Below, one piece after another: positions 44,016 through 54,453 of a DNA stretch of 64,000 nt (within the stretch, counting starts at the first letter, position 1; every line of letters begins with the position of its first letter). Source of the stretch: Bradyrhizobium arachidis. Its GTDB lineage: Bacteria; Pseudomonadota; Alphaproteobacteria; Rhizobiales; Xanthobacteraceae. The notes under the pieces are model-generated. The model worked only from the letters and a program-made list of their open reading frames with translations, had not been told where the DNA came from and searched no databases. The stretch lies in NCBI RefSeq assembly GCF_015291705.1, contig NZ_CP030050.1, positions 4,464,001-4,528,000 on the forward strand, read 5' to 3'. Both the position numbers and the translations under genes were made by a program.

Positions 44016-45413
44016 GTGATCGGGACTGCCCACAGATTGCTGCTGCAAGGCGTCGCCGCCATTGCGCTCGCCCTGGCGAGCACGGACGCGTTCGCCGGCG
44101 CCAAGGACGAGAGCGCGGCCGAATGGCTGTTTCCGAAATGGTTCAACGAGTGGCATGACGGTCTCGCCAACAAGGGCCTCAACTTCGGCGCCACCTACAT
44201 CGCGGACAACATTGCCAACGTCTCCGGCGGCGTGAAGCGCGGCGCCATCCATTTCGGCCGCCTCGACCTGTCGGTCGATGCCGATCTCGACAAGCTGGTC
44301 GGCTGGACCGGCGGCCGCTTCTACGCCAACGGCTTCGTGATCTACGGCCAGGGGCTCTCGCGCAACTACGTGGTGAATCTCGCGACCATCAGCGAGATCG
44401 AGGCGCTGCCGGACCAGCGGCTCTACAACGCCTATTTCGAGCAGAGTTTTTTCAACGACCGCCTCAACATTAGGGCCGGTCAGCAGGCCGCCGACGTCGA
44501 GTTCTTCGACAGCCAGACCGACGACCTCTTCATCAACGGCACCTTCGGCTGGCCGGCGATCAAGGCGAGCAACCTTCCGGCCGGCGGCCCGGCGCCGCCG
44601 ATCGCGGTGCCCGGCATCCGCGTCAAGGCCACGCTGTCGGACCAGGTCACGCTGTTCGGCGCGGTCTTCAACGGCGATCCGTCCGGCCCGGGCGATCAGG
44701 ATCCGCAGCTGCGCGATCATCACGGCCTTGCCTTCCGCGTCAACGATCCGCCCTGGGTGATCGGGCAGGTGCGCTTCAACTACGACATCGATATCGGCGG
44801 GCGTCCGCTTGCCGGCAATTTCACGCCGGGCGCGTGGAAGCATTATGGTTCGTTCGACAGCCAGCGCTTCACGGTGGAAGGGCAGTCGATCGCCGACCCA
44901 GATGGCAGCGGCATTCCGGCAAGGCTCCGCGGCAATTACGGCATCTTCGCCGTCATCGAGCAGGTGCTCTACCGCCCACCGGAGGTCAAGGACAACACGA
45001 CCTCGGCCTCGCTCCCGGGTGTCACCGCGTTCGGCCGCATCGCCTACAGCCCGCCGGACCGCAACCTGATCGATCTCTATCTCGACGGCGGCATCGGCTT
45101 CGTCGGCTTCACGCCGGGCCGTCCGCTCGACCGCTTCGGCGTGGCGATGGCCTATATGCGGATCTCGAACACCGCGCGCAATCTCGATGTCGATACGAAT
45201 TTCTACACCGGCGTTGCGGGGCCGGTGCGCAGCAACGAGACCCTGCTCGAGATGATCTACGAGGCGCACATCAAGCCGGGCTGGCTGATTGCACCTTACT
45301 TCCAGTACGTGTGGCGCCCCTCCGGTGGCATCCCGAATCCGAACGATCCGACCGGCCTCTCGCGGATCGGTGACGCCGCAGTGTTCGGCGTCACCACCAC
45401 GATCAGGTACTAG
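44016..45413 (+). CDS. Carbohydrate-selective porin, OprB family
   Basis: 465 residues from GTG at 44016. Signal peptide ends ALASTDAFAG (about 28). The outer-membrane beta-barrel shows repeated aromatic strands, AGQQAADVEFFDSQ, and ends in TTTIRY with a terminal aromatic, as needed for barrel insertion. OprB proteins admit sugars. It follows ZntB by 6 bp and its stop overlaps that of the convergent MFS gene (bases 45410-45413 shared). Confidence 0.9.
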   Translation: MIGTAHRLLLQGVAAIALALASTDAFAGAKDESAAEWLFPKWFNEWHDGLANKGLNFGATYIADNIANVSGGVKRGAIHFGRLDLSVDADLDKLVGWTGGRFYANGFVIYGQGLSRNYVVNLATISEIEALPDQRLYNAYFEQSFFNDRLNIRAGQQAADVEFFDSQTDDLFINGTFGWPAIKASNLPAGGPAPPIAVPGIRVKATLSDQVTLFGAVFNGDPSGPGDQDPQLRDHHGLAFRVNDPPWVIGQVRFNYDIDIGGRPLAGNFTPGAWKHYGSFDSQRFTVEGQSIADPDGSGIPARLRGNYGIFAVIEQVLYRPPEVKDNTTSASLPGVTAFGRIAYSPPDRNLIDLYLDGGIGFVGFTPGRPLDRFGVAMAYMRISNTARNLDVDTNFYTGVAGPVRSNETLLEMIYEAHIKPGWLIAPYFQYVWRPSGGIPNPNDPTGLSRIGDAAVFGVTTTIRY

Positions 45414-46705
45414 GCCATCGCGGGCTTCGGCTCGGCCTTCGGTTGCCGCGACAGCGCCAGCACGATCAGCGAAGCGAACACGCAGAGCGCGCCGGCGATG
45501 AAGAACGCAGGCAGATAGCTCTGATAGACCGTCCGCGAGAAGCCGGCGCCGAACGCAGCGGTGCCGGCGCCGAGCTGGTGACCGGCAAAGATCCAGCCGA
45601 ACACCAGATTGGCGCGCTCGGGTCCGAACTTCTGCGCCGTGAGACGCACCGTCGGCGGCACCGTCGCGATCCAGTCGAGCCCATAGAACATCGCGAAGAC
45701 GGACAGGCCGTAGAACGAGAAATCGCTGAAGGGGAGGAAGATCAGCGAGAGCCCGCGCAGGCCGTAATACCAGAACAGCAGATAGCGGTTGTCGTAGCGG
45801 TCCGAGAGCCAGCCCGACATGATGGTGCCGAAGAAGTCGAAGATGCCCATCGCAGCCAGCAGGCTCGCCGCCTGCACCTGCGGGATGCCGAAATCGAGGC
45901 ACATCGGGATCAGGTGCACCTGGACGAGGCCGTTGGTGGAGGCGCCGCAGACAAAGAAGGTCGCGAACAGGATCCAGAATGCACTCGACTTCGAGGCATC
46001 GCGCAGCGTGCCGAGCGCCACGCCCGTGATCGAGCCGTGGTTGACCGGCGGGGCGGGCAGGGGTGCCGTGCCTTCGTCGCCGAACGGGCGCAGGCCCACG
46101 TCGCTCGGCCGATCGCGCATCGCGAGCAGCACGGCGAGGGCGGAGACGCCGAGCGCGATGCAGACGAAGCCGAGCGCAAGCCGCCAGCCGTAGCGTTCGG
46201 TGAGGCTTGCCAGCAACGGCAGGAACACGAGCTGGCCGGTGGCGACGCTCGCGGTCATGATGCCGACGACGAGGCCACGTCTTGCTGCAAACCAGCGCGT
46301 TGCGATGGTGGCGCCCAGCACCAGCGCGGTCATGCCGGTGCCGATGCCGATCACGACGCCCCACAGCGCGATCAGCTGCCAGACCTGCGTCATGCCGAGC
46401 GAAGCGACCAGCGCCGAGACCACGATCAGCTGCGCCGCCAGCGTGACGTTGCGCAGGCCGTAGCGGTTGAGCAGCGCCGCCGCGAACGGCGCCATCAGCC
46501 CGAACAGGATGAAGCGGATCGACAGCGCGGAGGAGATCTCCGCCGTGCTCCAGCCGAATTCCTTCTGAAGCGGGACGATGAACACGCCGGGCGCACCGAC
46601 CGTGCCGGCGCTGATCAGCGCGGTGAGGAAGGTGACGCCGACCATCACCCAGCCGTAGTGGATGTTGCGGCGGCCGAGTGCCGCCGCGAGCCAGTTCGAG
46701 ATCAT
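45410..46705 (-). CDS. Major facilitator superfamily transporter
   Basis: 431 residues with 12 predicted membrane helices. The MFS loop between helices 2 and 3 reads AALLNRYGLRN, and the corresponding C-terminal-half loop is SGWLSDRYDNRY. GTGMTALVLGATIATRWF in helix 5 region resembles monocarboxylate/oxalate-type carriers. The substrate is unknown. Convergent with the porin gene, sharing four bases of stop codons. Confidence 0.9.
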   Translation of the reverse strand: MISNWLAAALGRRNIHYGWVMVGVTFLTALISAGTVGAPGVFIVPLQKEFGWSTAEISSALSIRFILFGLMAPFAAALLNRYGLRNVTLAAQLIVVSALVASLGMTQVWQLIALWGVVIGIGTGMTALVLGATIATRWFAARRGLVVGIMTASVATGQLVFLPLLASLTERYGWRLALGFVCIALGVSALAVLLAMRDRPSDVGLRPFGDEGTAPLPAPPVNHGSITGVALGTLRDASKSSAFWILFATFFVCGASTNGLVQVHLIPMCLDFGIPQVQAASLLAAMGIFDFFGTIMSGWLSDRYDNRYLLFWYYGLRGLSLIFLPFSDFSFYGLSVFAMFYGLDWIATVPPTVRLTAQKFGPERANLVFGWIFAGHQLGAGTAAFGAGFSRTVYQSYLPAFFIAGALCVFASLIVLALSRQPKAEPKPAMA

Positions 46706-46836
46706 TGGGCCTCAATCTTGGTTGGCAGGCTTTGGGAGACCTGCGTCATCGTTGCAGTCTGGCACGGAAGAGGGAAGTCTGAAATGACAGACTTCCCTCA
46801 ATTCAGGACATCGGAGATTCAGGACATCAGGCGTTA

Positions 46837-46935
46837 GAGCATGATCCGGAAAAGTGCGCAGCGGTTTTCCGAAAAGATCATGCTCAAACCATAACCTAAA
46901 GCGCGACGATTCATCCTGATCTCATCGCGCTTTAG
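46837..46935. repeat. Composite of two short palindromic repeats (alphaproteobacterial type), family H
   Basis: gagcatgatccggaaaag ... cttttcgg-like complement ... gatcatgctc (46837-46885), followed by an imperfect palindrome aaagcgcgacga ... tcatcgcgcttt (46894-46933). The first element is a familiar short palindrome of Rhizobiales. The second reaches the stop codon of the thiolase gene, so it may be that gene's terminator. Confidence 0.75.
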
Positions 46936-48128
46936 TGCGTCAGCCGCTCCACCGCGATCGCGGTGGCTTCGCCGCCACCGATGCAGAGCGCCGCGACGCC
47001 GCGCTTGAGATTGTTGGCCTCGAGCGCATGCAGCAGCGTCACGATCAGCCGCGCGCCAGTGGCGCCGATGGGATGGCCGAGCGCGCACGCGCCGCCGTTG
47101 ATGTTGAGCTTGTCGCGGGGAATGCCGAGGTCGCGCTGCGCCGCCATTGCCACCACGGCGAAGGCCTCGTTGATCTCGAACAGGTCGACGTCGGAGGCAG
47201 CCCAGCCGACCTTCTCGAGCAACTTGCGGATCGCCGGGATCGGCGCGGTGGTGAACCATTGCGGTTCCTGGCTGTGGGTAGCGTGGCCCTTGATCTCGGC
47301 GATGGCAGGCAGGCCATTGCGATCGGCCAGCGAGCGCTTGGTCAGCACCAGCGCGGCGGCGCCGTCGGCATTGGCGGAGGAGGCGGCCGGCGTGATCGTG
47401 CCGTTGGCGCGGAACGCCGCCTTCAGCCCGGGGATTTTTGCCGGATCGACCTTCAGCGGATGCTCGTCGTTGGCGATGATGCGCGGGCCGGCCTTCTCGG
47501 CCAGCGTGATCGGCGCGATCTCGGCCTTGAAGGCGCCGCCCTCGACCGCCTTGCGGGCGCGGCTGAGCGTCTCCATCGCATAGGCGTCCTGGTCCTTGCG
47601 GGTGAACTGGTAGGCCTCGGCGGTGGCTTCGCCGAAATCGCCCATGGAGCGGCCGGTCTCGTAGGCGTCTTCGAGGCCATCCATCATCATGTGGTCGATG
47701 ATGCGGTCGTGCCCCGCGCGATAGCCGCCGCGGGCCTTGGCGAGGAGATAGGGCGCGTTGCTCATGCTCTCCATGCCGCCGGAGACGACGATCTCGGCCG
47801 AGCCGGCGCGAATGATGTCGTGCGCCAGCATGGTCGCCTTCATGCCGGAGCCGCAGACCTTGTTCACGGTGGTGGCGCCGGTGGCATCGGGCAGACCGGC
47901 TGCACGCGCGGCCTGCCGCGCCGGCGCCTGGCCCTGACCGGCCGGCAGGACGCAGCCCATGAAGACCTCATCGACCTTCTCCGGCGCAAGCTTGGCGCGC
48001 TCCAGCGCGGCGCCAATCACATGCGAGCCGAGCTTGTGCGCGGCAAGCGGCGACAGCTCGCCCATGAAGCGGCCGAGCGGGGTGCGGGCGGCGGAGACGA
48101 TGACGACGGGATCGGCGGCTTCGGCCAT
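46932..48128 (-). CDS. Acetyl-CoA acetyltransferase (thiolase)
   Basis: 398-residue biosynthetic-type thiolase. Nucleophile C92 in VNKVCGSGMKA, catalytic His in CALGHPIGATG (about 354), second Cys in ALCIGGGEATA (about 384). Condenses two acetyl-CoA to acetoacetyl-CoA or the reverse; likely PHB/ketone body or beta-oxidation. The family is well conserved, but without genome context I do not choose between phaA and atoB. Confidence 0.94.
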   Translation of the reverse strand: MAEAADPVVIVSAARTPLGRFMGELSPLAAHKLGSHVIGAALERAKLAPEKVDEVFMGCVLPAGQGQAPARQAARAAGLPDATGATTVNKVCGSGMKATMLAHDIIRAGSAEIVVSGGMESMSNAPYLLAKARGGYRAGHDRIIDHMMMDGLEDAYETGRSMGDFGEATAEAYQFTRKDQDAYAMETLSRARKAVEGGAFKAEIAPITLAEKAGPRIIANDEHPLKVDPAKIPGLKAAFRANGTITPAASSANADGAAALVLTKRSLADRNGLPAIAEIKGHATHSQEPQWFTTAPIPAIRKLLEKVGWAASDVDLFEINEAFAVVAMAAQRDLGIPRDKLNINGGACALGHPIGATGARLIVTLLHALEANNLKRGVAALCIGGGEATAIAVERLTH

Positions 48129-48284
48129 GACAAAACTCCCTGGCGATGATGAATAAGATTATGACCATCATATGATGCGACGCAAAAAATGCAACCGCGC
48201 GAGGGATGAGAAAATGTCGTGGGTCGGATGAGATTTGGTCGTTCGATTGGGGAGTGGGGCGCGGTGGTCGTTCCGCATACCGCC

Positions 48285-48384
48285 GTCATCGCCCGCGAAG
48301 GCGGGCGATCCAGTACTCCGAGGCAGTCGTGATTGAGCCGACGGGCCGCGGCGTACTGGATGCCCCGCCTTCGCGGGGCATGAC
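48285..48384. repeat. Dispersed palindromic repeat, family I
   Basis: gtcatcgcccgcgaaggcgggcgatccagta at the left (gtcatcgcccgcgaaggcg), and a complementary tactggatgccccgccttcgcggggcatgac at the right (cgccttcgcggggcatgac). Each half also folds by itself. Lies between the thiolase start region and the hydratase gene end. Confidence 0.75.
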
Positions 48385-48425
48385 ACCGCCTTTGGAGCGG
48401 TGACGGCTCACTACCGCAGGAAAAC

Positions 48426-49196
48426 CTACCGCTTCCGGTCGACAAACGCCTGCATCAGCCGCGTCGGCTCGTCCGTCAGGAACGACTCACCAAAGACCTT
48501 GACGCTCAAATTCACCGATTCCGTCAGCGGCAATTCCTCCCATTGCCGCAGCAGCGCCTTCTGCGAGCGCAGCGCCTCCGGGCCGCATTCGAGCAGGGCA
48601 TTCACCAGGTGCTCCACGGCGGCGTCCAGCCCACCTTCCGGTGCGACCTTATCAATTAGCCCCCACGCCAGCGCGGTTGGCGCGTCGATGTTCTCCGCCG
48701 TCATCACCAGCCAGCGCGCGCGGGCCCAGCCGATCAGGCGCGGCAACAGCGCCGCGTGGATCACCGAGGGGATGCCGACGCGCACCTCCGGCATGCCGAA
48801 ATGCGCATCATGCGCGGAGATGCGGAAGTCGCAGGCGGCTGCGACCTCGAGCCCGCCACCGAGGCACCAGCCGGGCATCCGCGCAATCACGGGGGCGGGG
48901 AACTGGCGCACAGCCTCGCACAGATCGCGCAGGCGGCTGATGAAGGCCTCGGCTGACTTCTGGTCGAGCTTGGCCATCTCCTTGATGTCGGCGCCCCCGA
49001 TCATGCTCTTCTCGCTCTGGCCGCGCAGGACCAGGACGCGGATGCTGCGGTCGGACGAGAGCTGCTGCAGGCCTTCGTGCACCGCGTCGGTCACGGGCGA
49101 GCCCAGGATGTTGAGCGAGCCGGCGTTGCAGATCGCGACATGAACGACGCCGCGCGCATCGCGCGTCACGCCGCAGTGATTGTTGAGCATTTCCAT
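48426..49196 (-). CDS. Enoyl-CoA hydratase/isomerase family protein
   Basis: 256 residues from ATG at 49196 (MEMLNNH; 49190 is alternative). Crotonase fold: SMIGGADIKEMAKLD carries the first oxyanion loop, and PGWCLGGGLEVAAACDFRIS the second with the Glu-containing helix; PEVRVGIPSVIHAALLPRLIG follows. The second catalytic position where hydratases have Glu is here in MPEVRVGIPS. Hydratase versus isomerase cannot be told. It stands between the thiolase and a divergent thioesterase. Confidence 0.9.
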   Translation of the reverse strand: MEMLNNHCGVTRDARGVVHVAICNAGSLNILGSPVTDAVHEGLQQLSSDRSIRVLVLRGQSEKSMIGGADIKEMAKLDQKSAEAFISRLRDLCEAVRQFPAPVIARMPGWCLGGGLEVAAACDFRISAHDAHFGMPEVRVGIPSVIHAALLPRLIGWARARWLVMTAENIDAPTALAWGLIDKVAPEGGLDAAVEHLVNALLECGPEALRSQKALLRQWEELPLTESVNLSVKVFGESFLTDEPTRLMQAFVDRKR

Positions 49197-49348
49197 CTTG
49201 GCATCTCGAAGGTTTCGTGGACAGGCGCGAGGCGCGCACGTCGGCATCACTTCCGGGCCGAAACGCCCTTCTTGTCAAGCGGGCAGGGCAGAGTTGCCAG
49301 TGCGAAGTCCGTGGCATAGTATGACGTGCATCATTCAAAGAGGCCGCC

Positions 49349-49876
49349 ATGACCGAACTTGAGCAACTCGACCTGTTTTCGCCGGCGCAGCGGCGCGAGC
49401 GCGTGGTGGACTGGCAGGTGCCGGCGCCGGTTGCGAAAGTGGCGATGGGGCTGTCCGGCATGGACGCCATGCTGGGCATCCGTGATGGCCGGCTGCCGCC
49501 GCCGCCCTTCGCAAAGCTGATCGGCTTCGTCATGGCCGTGGTCGAACCGGGGCGGATCGTCATGGAACTGGAGCCGCGCGAGGATCTGGAAAATACCATC
49601 GGGCTGCTGCATGGCGCGACGGCGGCGGCGCTGATCGACACCGCCATGGGCTGCGCCATTTCGACACGTCTGGAGGCTGGCCAATCGTCCGTGACCCTCG
49701 ACCTGAAGATGACGTTCCTCCGCCCGCTGTCGGTCCGGTCCGGGCTGATCTCGGCCGAAGGCAAGATCATCAAGCTGGGCCGCCAGACCAGCTACACCGA
49801 GGGTTTTGTGCGCGACGGCAAGGGCGCGCTCGCGGTCCATGCGACTGCAACCTTTTCGATGATCGGGAATGTCTAA
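49349..49876 (+). CDS. PaaI-type hotdog thioesterase
   Basis: 175 residues. Single hotdog fold: IGLLHGATAAALIDTAMGCAI contains the HGG-like (HGA) loop and the catalytic Asp; VTLDLKMTFLRPL is the conserved central strand. An N-terminal extension of about 40 residues (ELEQLDLFSPAQRRERVVDW) is longer than usual. Hydrolyses an acyl-CoA. Divergent from the hydratase-like gene. Followed by a TetR regulator after 70 bp. Confidence 0.9.
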   Translation: MTELEQLDLFSPAQRRERVVDWQVPAPVAKVAMGLSGMDAMLGIRDGRLPPPPFAKLIGFVMAVVEPGRIVMELEPREDLENTIGLLHGATAAALIDTAMGCAISTRLEAGQSSVTLDLKMTFLRPLSVRSGLISAEGKIIKLGRQTSYTEGFVRDGKGALAVHATATFSMIGNV

Positions 49877-49885
49877 ACACGAATT

Positions 49886-49905
49886 AATGCACCGCCTGGT
49901 TCATT
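49886..49905. promoter_or_regulatory. Putative TetR-family operator
   Basis: AATGCACCGCCTGGTTCATT is a 20-bp imperfect palindrome with arms AATGnACC and GGTnCATT, the shape of many TetR operators. It ends 41 bp before the TetR start and lies immediately after the thioesterase stop. Autoregulation is inferred. Confidence 0.55.
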
Positions 49906-49946
49906 TCTGTGTTATGAGATGATCTTCGACATCCAATGAGATCCGC

Positions 49947-50567
49947 ATGCGCTATTCCCGGGAACACAAGCAGGAAACCCACGACCGGATCGTGAAGAAG
50001 GCCTCGGTGCGGCTGCGCGAGAAGGGCGCCCATGGCATCGGCGTCGCCGATCTCATGAAGGAGGCGGGCCTGACCCATGGCGGCTTCTACGCGCATTTCG
50101 ACTCCCGCGAGGCGCTGGTGATCGAGGCCTTCGCCTATGCCATGGACCGCTCGATGGAGCATTGGCGCAAGCAGTCCGATCAGGCCGCGCCGGAGAAGCA
50201 ACTGGCCCAGATCGTCGAGACCTATCTCTCCGCGCTGCATCGCGACAATCCCGGCCATGGCTGCTCGATCCCCGCGCTCGGCGCCGAGATCGCCCGTGAG
50301 AGCCCGAAGACGCGCAAAGCCTTCGCCGGCAAGCTCGATGAGATGATCGAGATGATGACCAGCTACATCCAGAACCAGCCGCGCAAGGCAGCGCGCAAGC
50401 AGGCGATCGCGACGCTGGCGACGATGGCGGGCACCATGCTGCTGGCGCGCATCGCCGGCTCCAGCGAACTGTCGGACGAGGTGCTGAAGGCGGGCAAGGA
50501 CAGCGCGCTCGAGGGCGCGAAGCGCGAGCCGAAGGTGACGGCGCCGAAGAAAGCGAAGCAGAGCTAG
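49947..50567 (+). CDS. TetR-family transcriptional regulator
   Basis: 206 residues. The N-terminal helix-turn-helix (RIVKKASVRLREKGAHGIGVADLMKEAGLTHGGFYAHF) is intact and typical of the NemR-like group; the effector domain covers 70-190. The C-terminal tail is Lys-rich (KREPKVTAPKKAKQS). A palindrome just upstream suggests autoregulation. Targets may include the upstream thioesterase or the nearby catabolic genes. Confidence 0.93.
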   Translation: MRYSREHKQETHDRIVKKASVRLREKGAHGIGVADLMKEAGLTHGGFYAHFDSREALVIEAFAYAMDRSMEHWRKQSDQAAPEKQLAQIVETYLSALHRDNPGHGCSIPALGAEIARESPKTRKAFAGKLDEMIEMMTSYIQNQPRKAARKQAIATLATMAGTMLLARIAGSSELSDEVLKAGKDSALEGAKREPKVTAPKKAKQS

Positions 50568-50578
50568 GCCGAGATGCC

Positions 50579-50668
50579 GTAGGGTGGGCAAAGCGAAGCG
50601 TGCCCACGACTTCGTCATTGTCGGAGAGAGATGGTGGGCACGGCGCTTTGCGCCTTTGCCCACCCTAC
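50579..50668. repeat. Dispersed palindromic repeat, family A
   Basis: gtagggtgggcaaagcgaagcg on the left and the complement ttgcccaccctac on the right. Second copy of the element at 12934-13017. Between the convergent TetR and LysR genes, so a two-way terminator is plausible. Confidence 0.8.
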
Positions 50669-50678
50669 GGAAGCTGTG

Positions 50679-51587
50679 CTATCGCCCCGCAAACAACGCT
50701 CGCTCGCGCTCCACGATCTCGCCGATGTAATCCGCAACCGCCCGGATCCGCGCGAGGTCCTTGCTGTCCGCGTGCATCAGCATCCAGAACGTCCGCGTGA
50801 TCGAGATCTCCTCCGGCAGCACCGCCACGAGCTGCGGATAGTCGGCCGCCATGAAGTGCGGCAGCACCGCAATGCCGAAGCCGGCGAGGGTGGCATTGAG
50901 CTGCGCGATCAGATTGGCGCTGCGGAAGCGGGCCGAGATCCGCGGCGACACCTGCGGCAGATAGTCGAGCTCGGGCGTGAACAGTAGCTCCTCGATGTAG
51001 CCGACGAAACGGTGCTGCGGCAGGTCCTGCCGCGAGGCGATTGTCGGGAAGCGGTCGAGATAGGCGGGGGCGGCGTAAAGCCCGAGGCGGTAATCCAGCA
51101 GCTTGCGGCCGACGATGCGGCCTTCCTTCGGCATGGTGAGGCTGATGGCGATATCGGCTTCGCGCTTGGAGAGGCTGAACAGCCGCGCGGTCGCCACAAG
51201 TTGCAGATCGAGGTCGGGATAGCGGTCCGCGAACGGCGCCATCCGCGGCGCCAGGAATGCGGTGCCGAAGCCGTCGGGCGCGCCGATCCGCACCGTGCCG
51301 GTCAGCCGGGCCACGGAGCCGCCGACCTGCTCCTGGTTGGCGACGATGGTCGATTCCATCGCTTCCGCGCTGTCGGCGACGCGCTGGCCGGCCTCGGTCA
51401 GGAGGTAGCCGGTCTTGCGCCGGTCGAACAGCTTGGCCGAGAGGTGCTTTTCCAGCCGGTCCACACGGCGGATCACGGTTGCATGATCGACGCCGAGCTG
51501 TTTTGCCGCAGCCGACACCGAGCCGCCCCGCACGATGGCCAGCACGAAGCGAAAGTCGTCCCAGTCGATGCTACCTTGATCCAGCAT
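50679..51587 (-). CDS. LysR-family transcriptional regulator of the valine operon
   Basis: 302 residues from ATG at 51587 (MLDQGSIDWDDFRF). Winged helix-turn-helix at about 10-65 (FVLAIVRGGSVSAAAKQLGVDHATVIRRV), followed by the LysR effector domain. Divergent from mmsA, with a perfect inverted repeat (51622-51650) between them. Probably controls the mmsA-acd-hydrolase-mmsB genes. In other bacteria an AraC-type MmsR does this, so a LysR here is a variation. Confidence 0.92.
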   Translation of the reverse strand: MLDQGSIDWDDFRFVLAIVRGGSVSAAAKQLGVDHATVIRRVDRLEKHLSAKLFDRRKTGYLLTEAGQRVADSAEAMESTIVANQEQVGGSVARLTGTVRIGAPDGFGTAFLAPRMAPFADRYPDLDLQLVATARLFSLSKREADIAISLTMPKEGRIVGRKLLDYRLGLYAAPAYLDRFPTIASRQDLPQHRFVGYIEELLFTPELDYLPQVSPRISARFRSANLIAQLNATLAGFGIAVLPHFMAADYPQLVAVLPEEISITRTFWMLMHADSKDLARIRAVADYIGEIVERERALFAGR

Positions 51588-51621
51588 TTTCGCACATCTA
51601 TGGTGCAATATCTCAGACTTG

Positions 51622-51650
51622 AATCCTATAAAATGCAGGTCAATAGGATT
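51622..51650. promoter_or_regulatory. Inverted repeat in the LysR-mmsA divergent promoter
   Basis: Perfect 8-bp arms AATCCTAT (51622-51629) and ATAGGATT (51643-51650) separated by 13 bp. It lies 40-68 bp before mmsA and 35-63 bp before the LysR start, the usual place for a LysR site. Binding is inference. Confidence 0.5.
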
Positions 51651-51689
51651 TGTCAAAGCGTTCAAGCTCGCCCTCAAGGAGATCATTCC

Positions 51690-53186
<1,497 letters not shown>

Positions 53187-53202
53187 GGCTGTAGCCCAGC
53201 CC

Positions 53203-53286
53203 GTCATTGCGAGCGCAGCGAAGCAATCCAGACTGTCACCGCGGAAAGACTCTGGATTGCTTCGTCGCTCCGCTCCTCGCAATGAC
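53203..53286. repeat. Dispersed palindromic repeat, family C
   Basis: gtcattgcgagcgcagcgaag with the complementary cttcgtcgctccgctcctcgcaatgac; inner arms caatccaga / tctggattg. A long hairpin between mmsA and the acyl-CoA dehydrogenase gene, inside a likely operon. Confidence 0.8.
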
Positions 53287-53307
53287 GAGAACAGTGAGCA
53301 GCCGAGT

Positions 53308-54453
53308 ATGCAGTTCGCTCTGAACGAGGATCAGGTCGCGGTTCGCGATATGGCATTGGCGTTTGCGGCGGAGAAGATCGCGCCGCACGCGCTGCGCTGG
53401 GACGAGGAGAAGCACTTTCCCGTCGACGTGATGCGCGAGGCAGCAAGCCTCGGCATGGGCGGCATCTACATCCGCGACGATGTCGGCGGCTCCGCCATGA
53501 GTCGGTTCGACGCGGCGCTGATCTTCGAGGCGCTGGCGACGGGGTGCCCGACCACCTCGGCCTTCATCTCCATCCACAACATGGCGAGCTGGATGATCGA
53601 TGCCTACGGCAGCGACACCCAGCGCCACCAATGGCTGCCGAAACTGTGCAGCATGGAGCTGATCGCAAGCTACTGCCTGACCGAGCCGGGCGCCGGCTCG
53701 GACGCGGCGGCGCTTCGCACCCGCGCCGTGCGCGACGGCGATCATTACGTCCTGAGCGGCCAGAAGCAGTTCATCTCTGGGGCCGGCGGCACCGATCTGC
53801 TGGTCGCCATGGTCCGCACCGGTGGCGATGGCCCCGGCGGCATCTCGACGCTTGTGATTGATGGCAAGACGCCGGGCGTGTCCTTTGGCGCCAATGAGCG
53901 CAAGATGGGCTGGAACGCGCAGCCGACCCGCGCGGTGATGTTCGAGAACGCTCGTGTCCCGGTCGCCAATCGCCTGAGCGAAGAGGGCGTCGGCTTCAAG
54001 ATCGCGATGGCGGGCCTCGACGGCGGTCGCCTCAACATCACGGCGTGTTCTCTGGGTGGCGCCCAAACTGCGCTCGACAAGGCGCGCGTCTACATGAAGG
54101 AGCGCAAGGCCTTTGGAAAGCGCCTCGACGAATTCCAGGCGTTGCAATTCCGCCTTGCCGACATGGCGATCGAGCTCGAGGCCGCGCGCACGTTCCTGTG
54201 GCGCGCTGCGGCGGCGCTGGACCGCAAGGACCCCGACGCCACCATGCTGTGCGCGATGGCGAAACGCTTCGGCACCGATGTCGGTTTCGAGGTCGCCAAC
54301 CACGCGCTCCAGCTTCACGGCGGCTACGGCTATCTCAGCGAATACGGCATCGAGAAGATCGTGCGCGATCTGCGCGTGCACCAGATCCTCGAAGGCACCA
54401 ATGAAATCATGCGGCTCATCGTGGCGCGCAAACTGATCGAGGGCGCGCGATGA
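53308..54453 (+). CDS. Acyl-CoA dehydrogenase, probably isobutyryl-CoA dehydrogenase
   Basis: 381 residues from ATG at 53308. FAD flavoprotein: CLTEPGAGSDAAALRT and SGQKQFISGAG form the FAD/substrate-binding region; the C-terminal LHGGYGYLSEYGIEKIVRDLRVHQILEGTNEIMR (quoted in part: QILEGTNEIMR) has the catalytic Glu of LEGTNE. Isobutyryl-CoA to methacrylyl-CoA is inferred from its position among valine genes. Its stop overlaps the next start (ATGA). Confidence 0.93.
   Translation: MQFALNEDQVAVRDMALAFAAEKIAPHALRWDEEKHFPVDVMREAASLGMGGIYIRDDVGGSAMSRFDAALIFEALATGCPTTSAFISIHNMASWMIDAYGSDTQRHQWLPKLCSMELIASYCLTEPGAGSDAAALRTRAVRDGDHYVLSGQKQFISGAGGTDLLVAMVRTGGDGPGGISTLVIDGKTPGVSFGANERKMGWNAQPTRAVMFENARVPVANRLSEEGVGFKIAMAGLDGGRLNITACSLGGAQTALDKARVYMKERKAFGKRLDEFQALQFRLADMAIELEAARTFLWRAAAALDRKDPDATMLCAMAKRFGTDVGFEVANHALQLHGGYGYLSEYGIEKIVRDLRVHQILEGTNEIMRLIVARKLIEGAR

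Noticed and set aside
43845..46715. A 956-codon open frame on the minus strand across the porin and MFS genes
   Set aside because: It runs antisense to the clear OprB porin and in another frame of the MFS gene, is Arg/Ala-rich without any domain, and results from high G/C at third positions.
51012..51689. N-terminal extension of mmsA to 724 residues
   Set aside because: It would overlap the LysR gene antisense; the ATG at 51690 has a ribosome site and a normal mmsA N-terminus.
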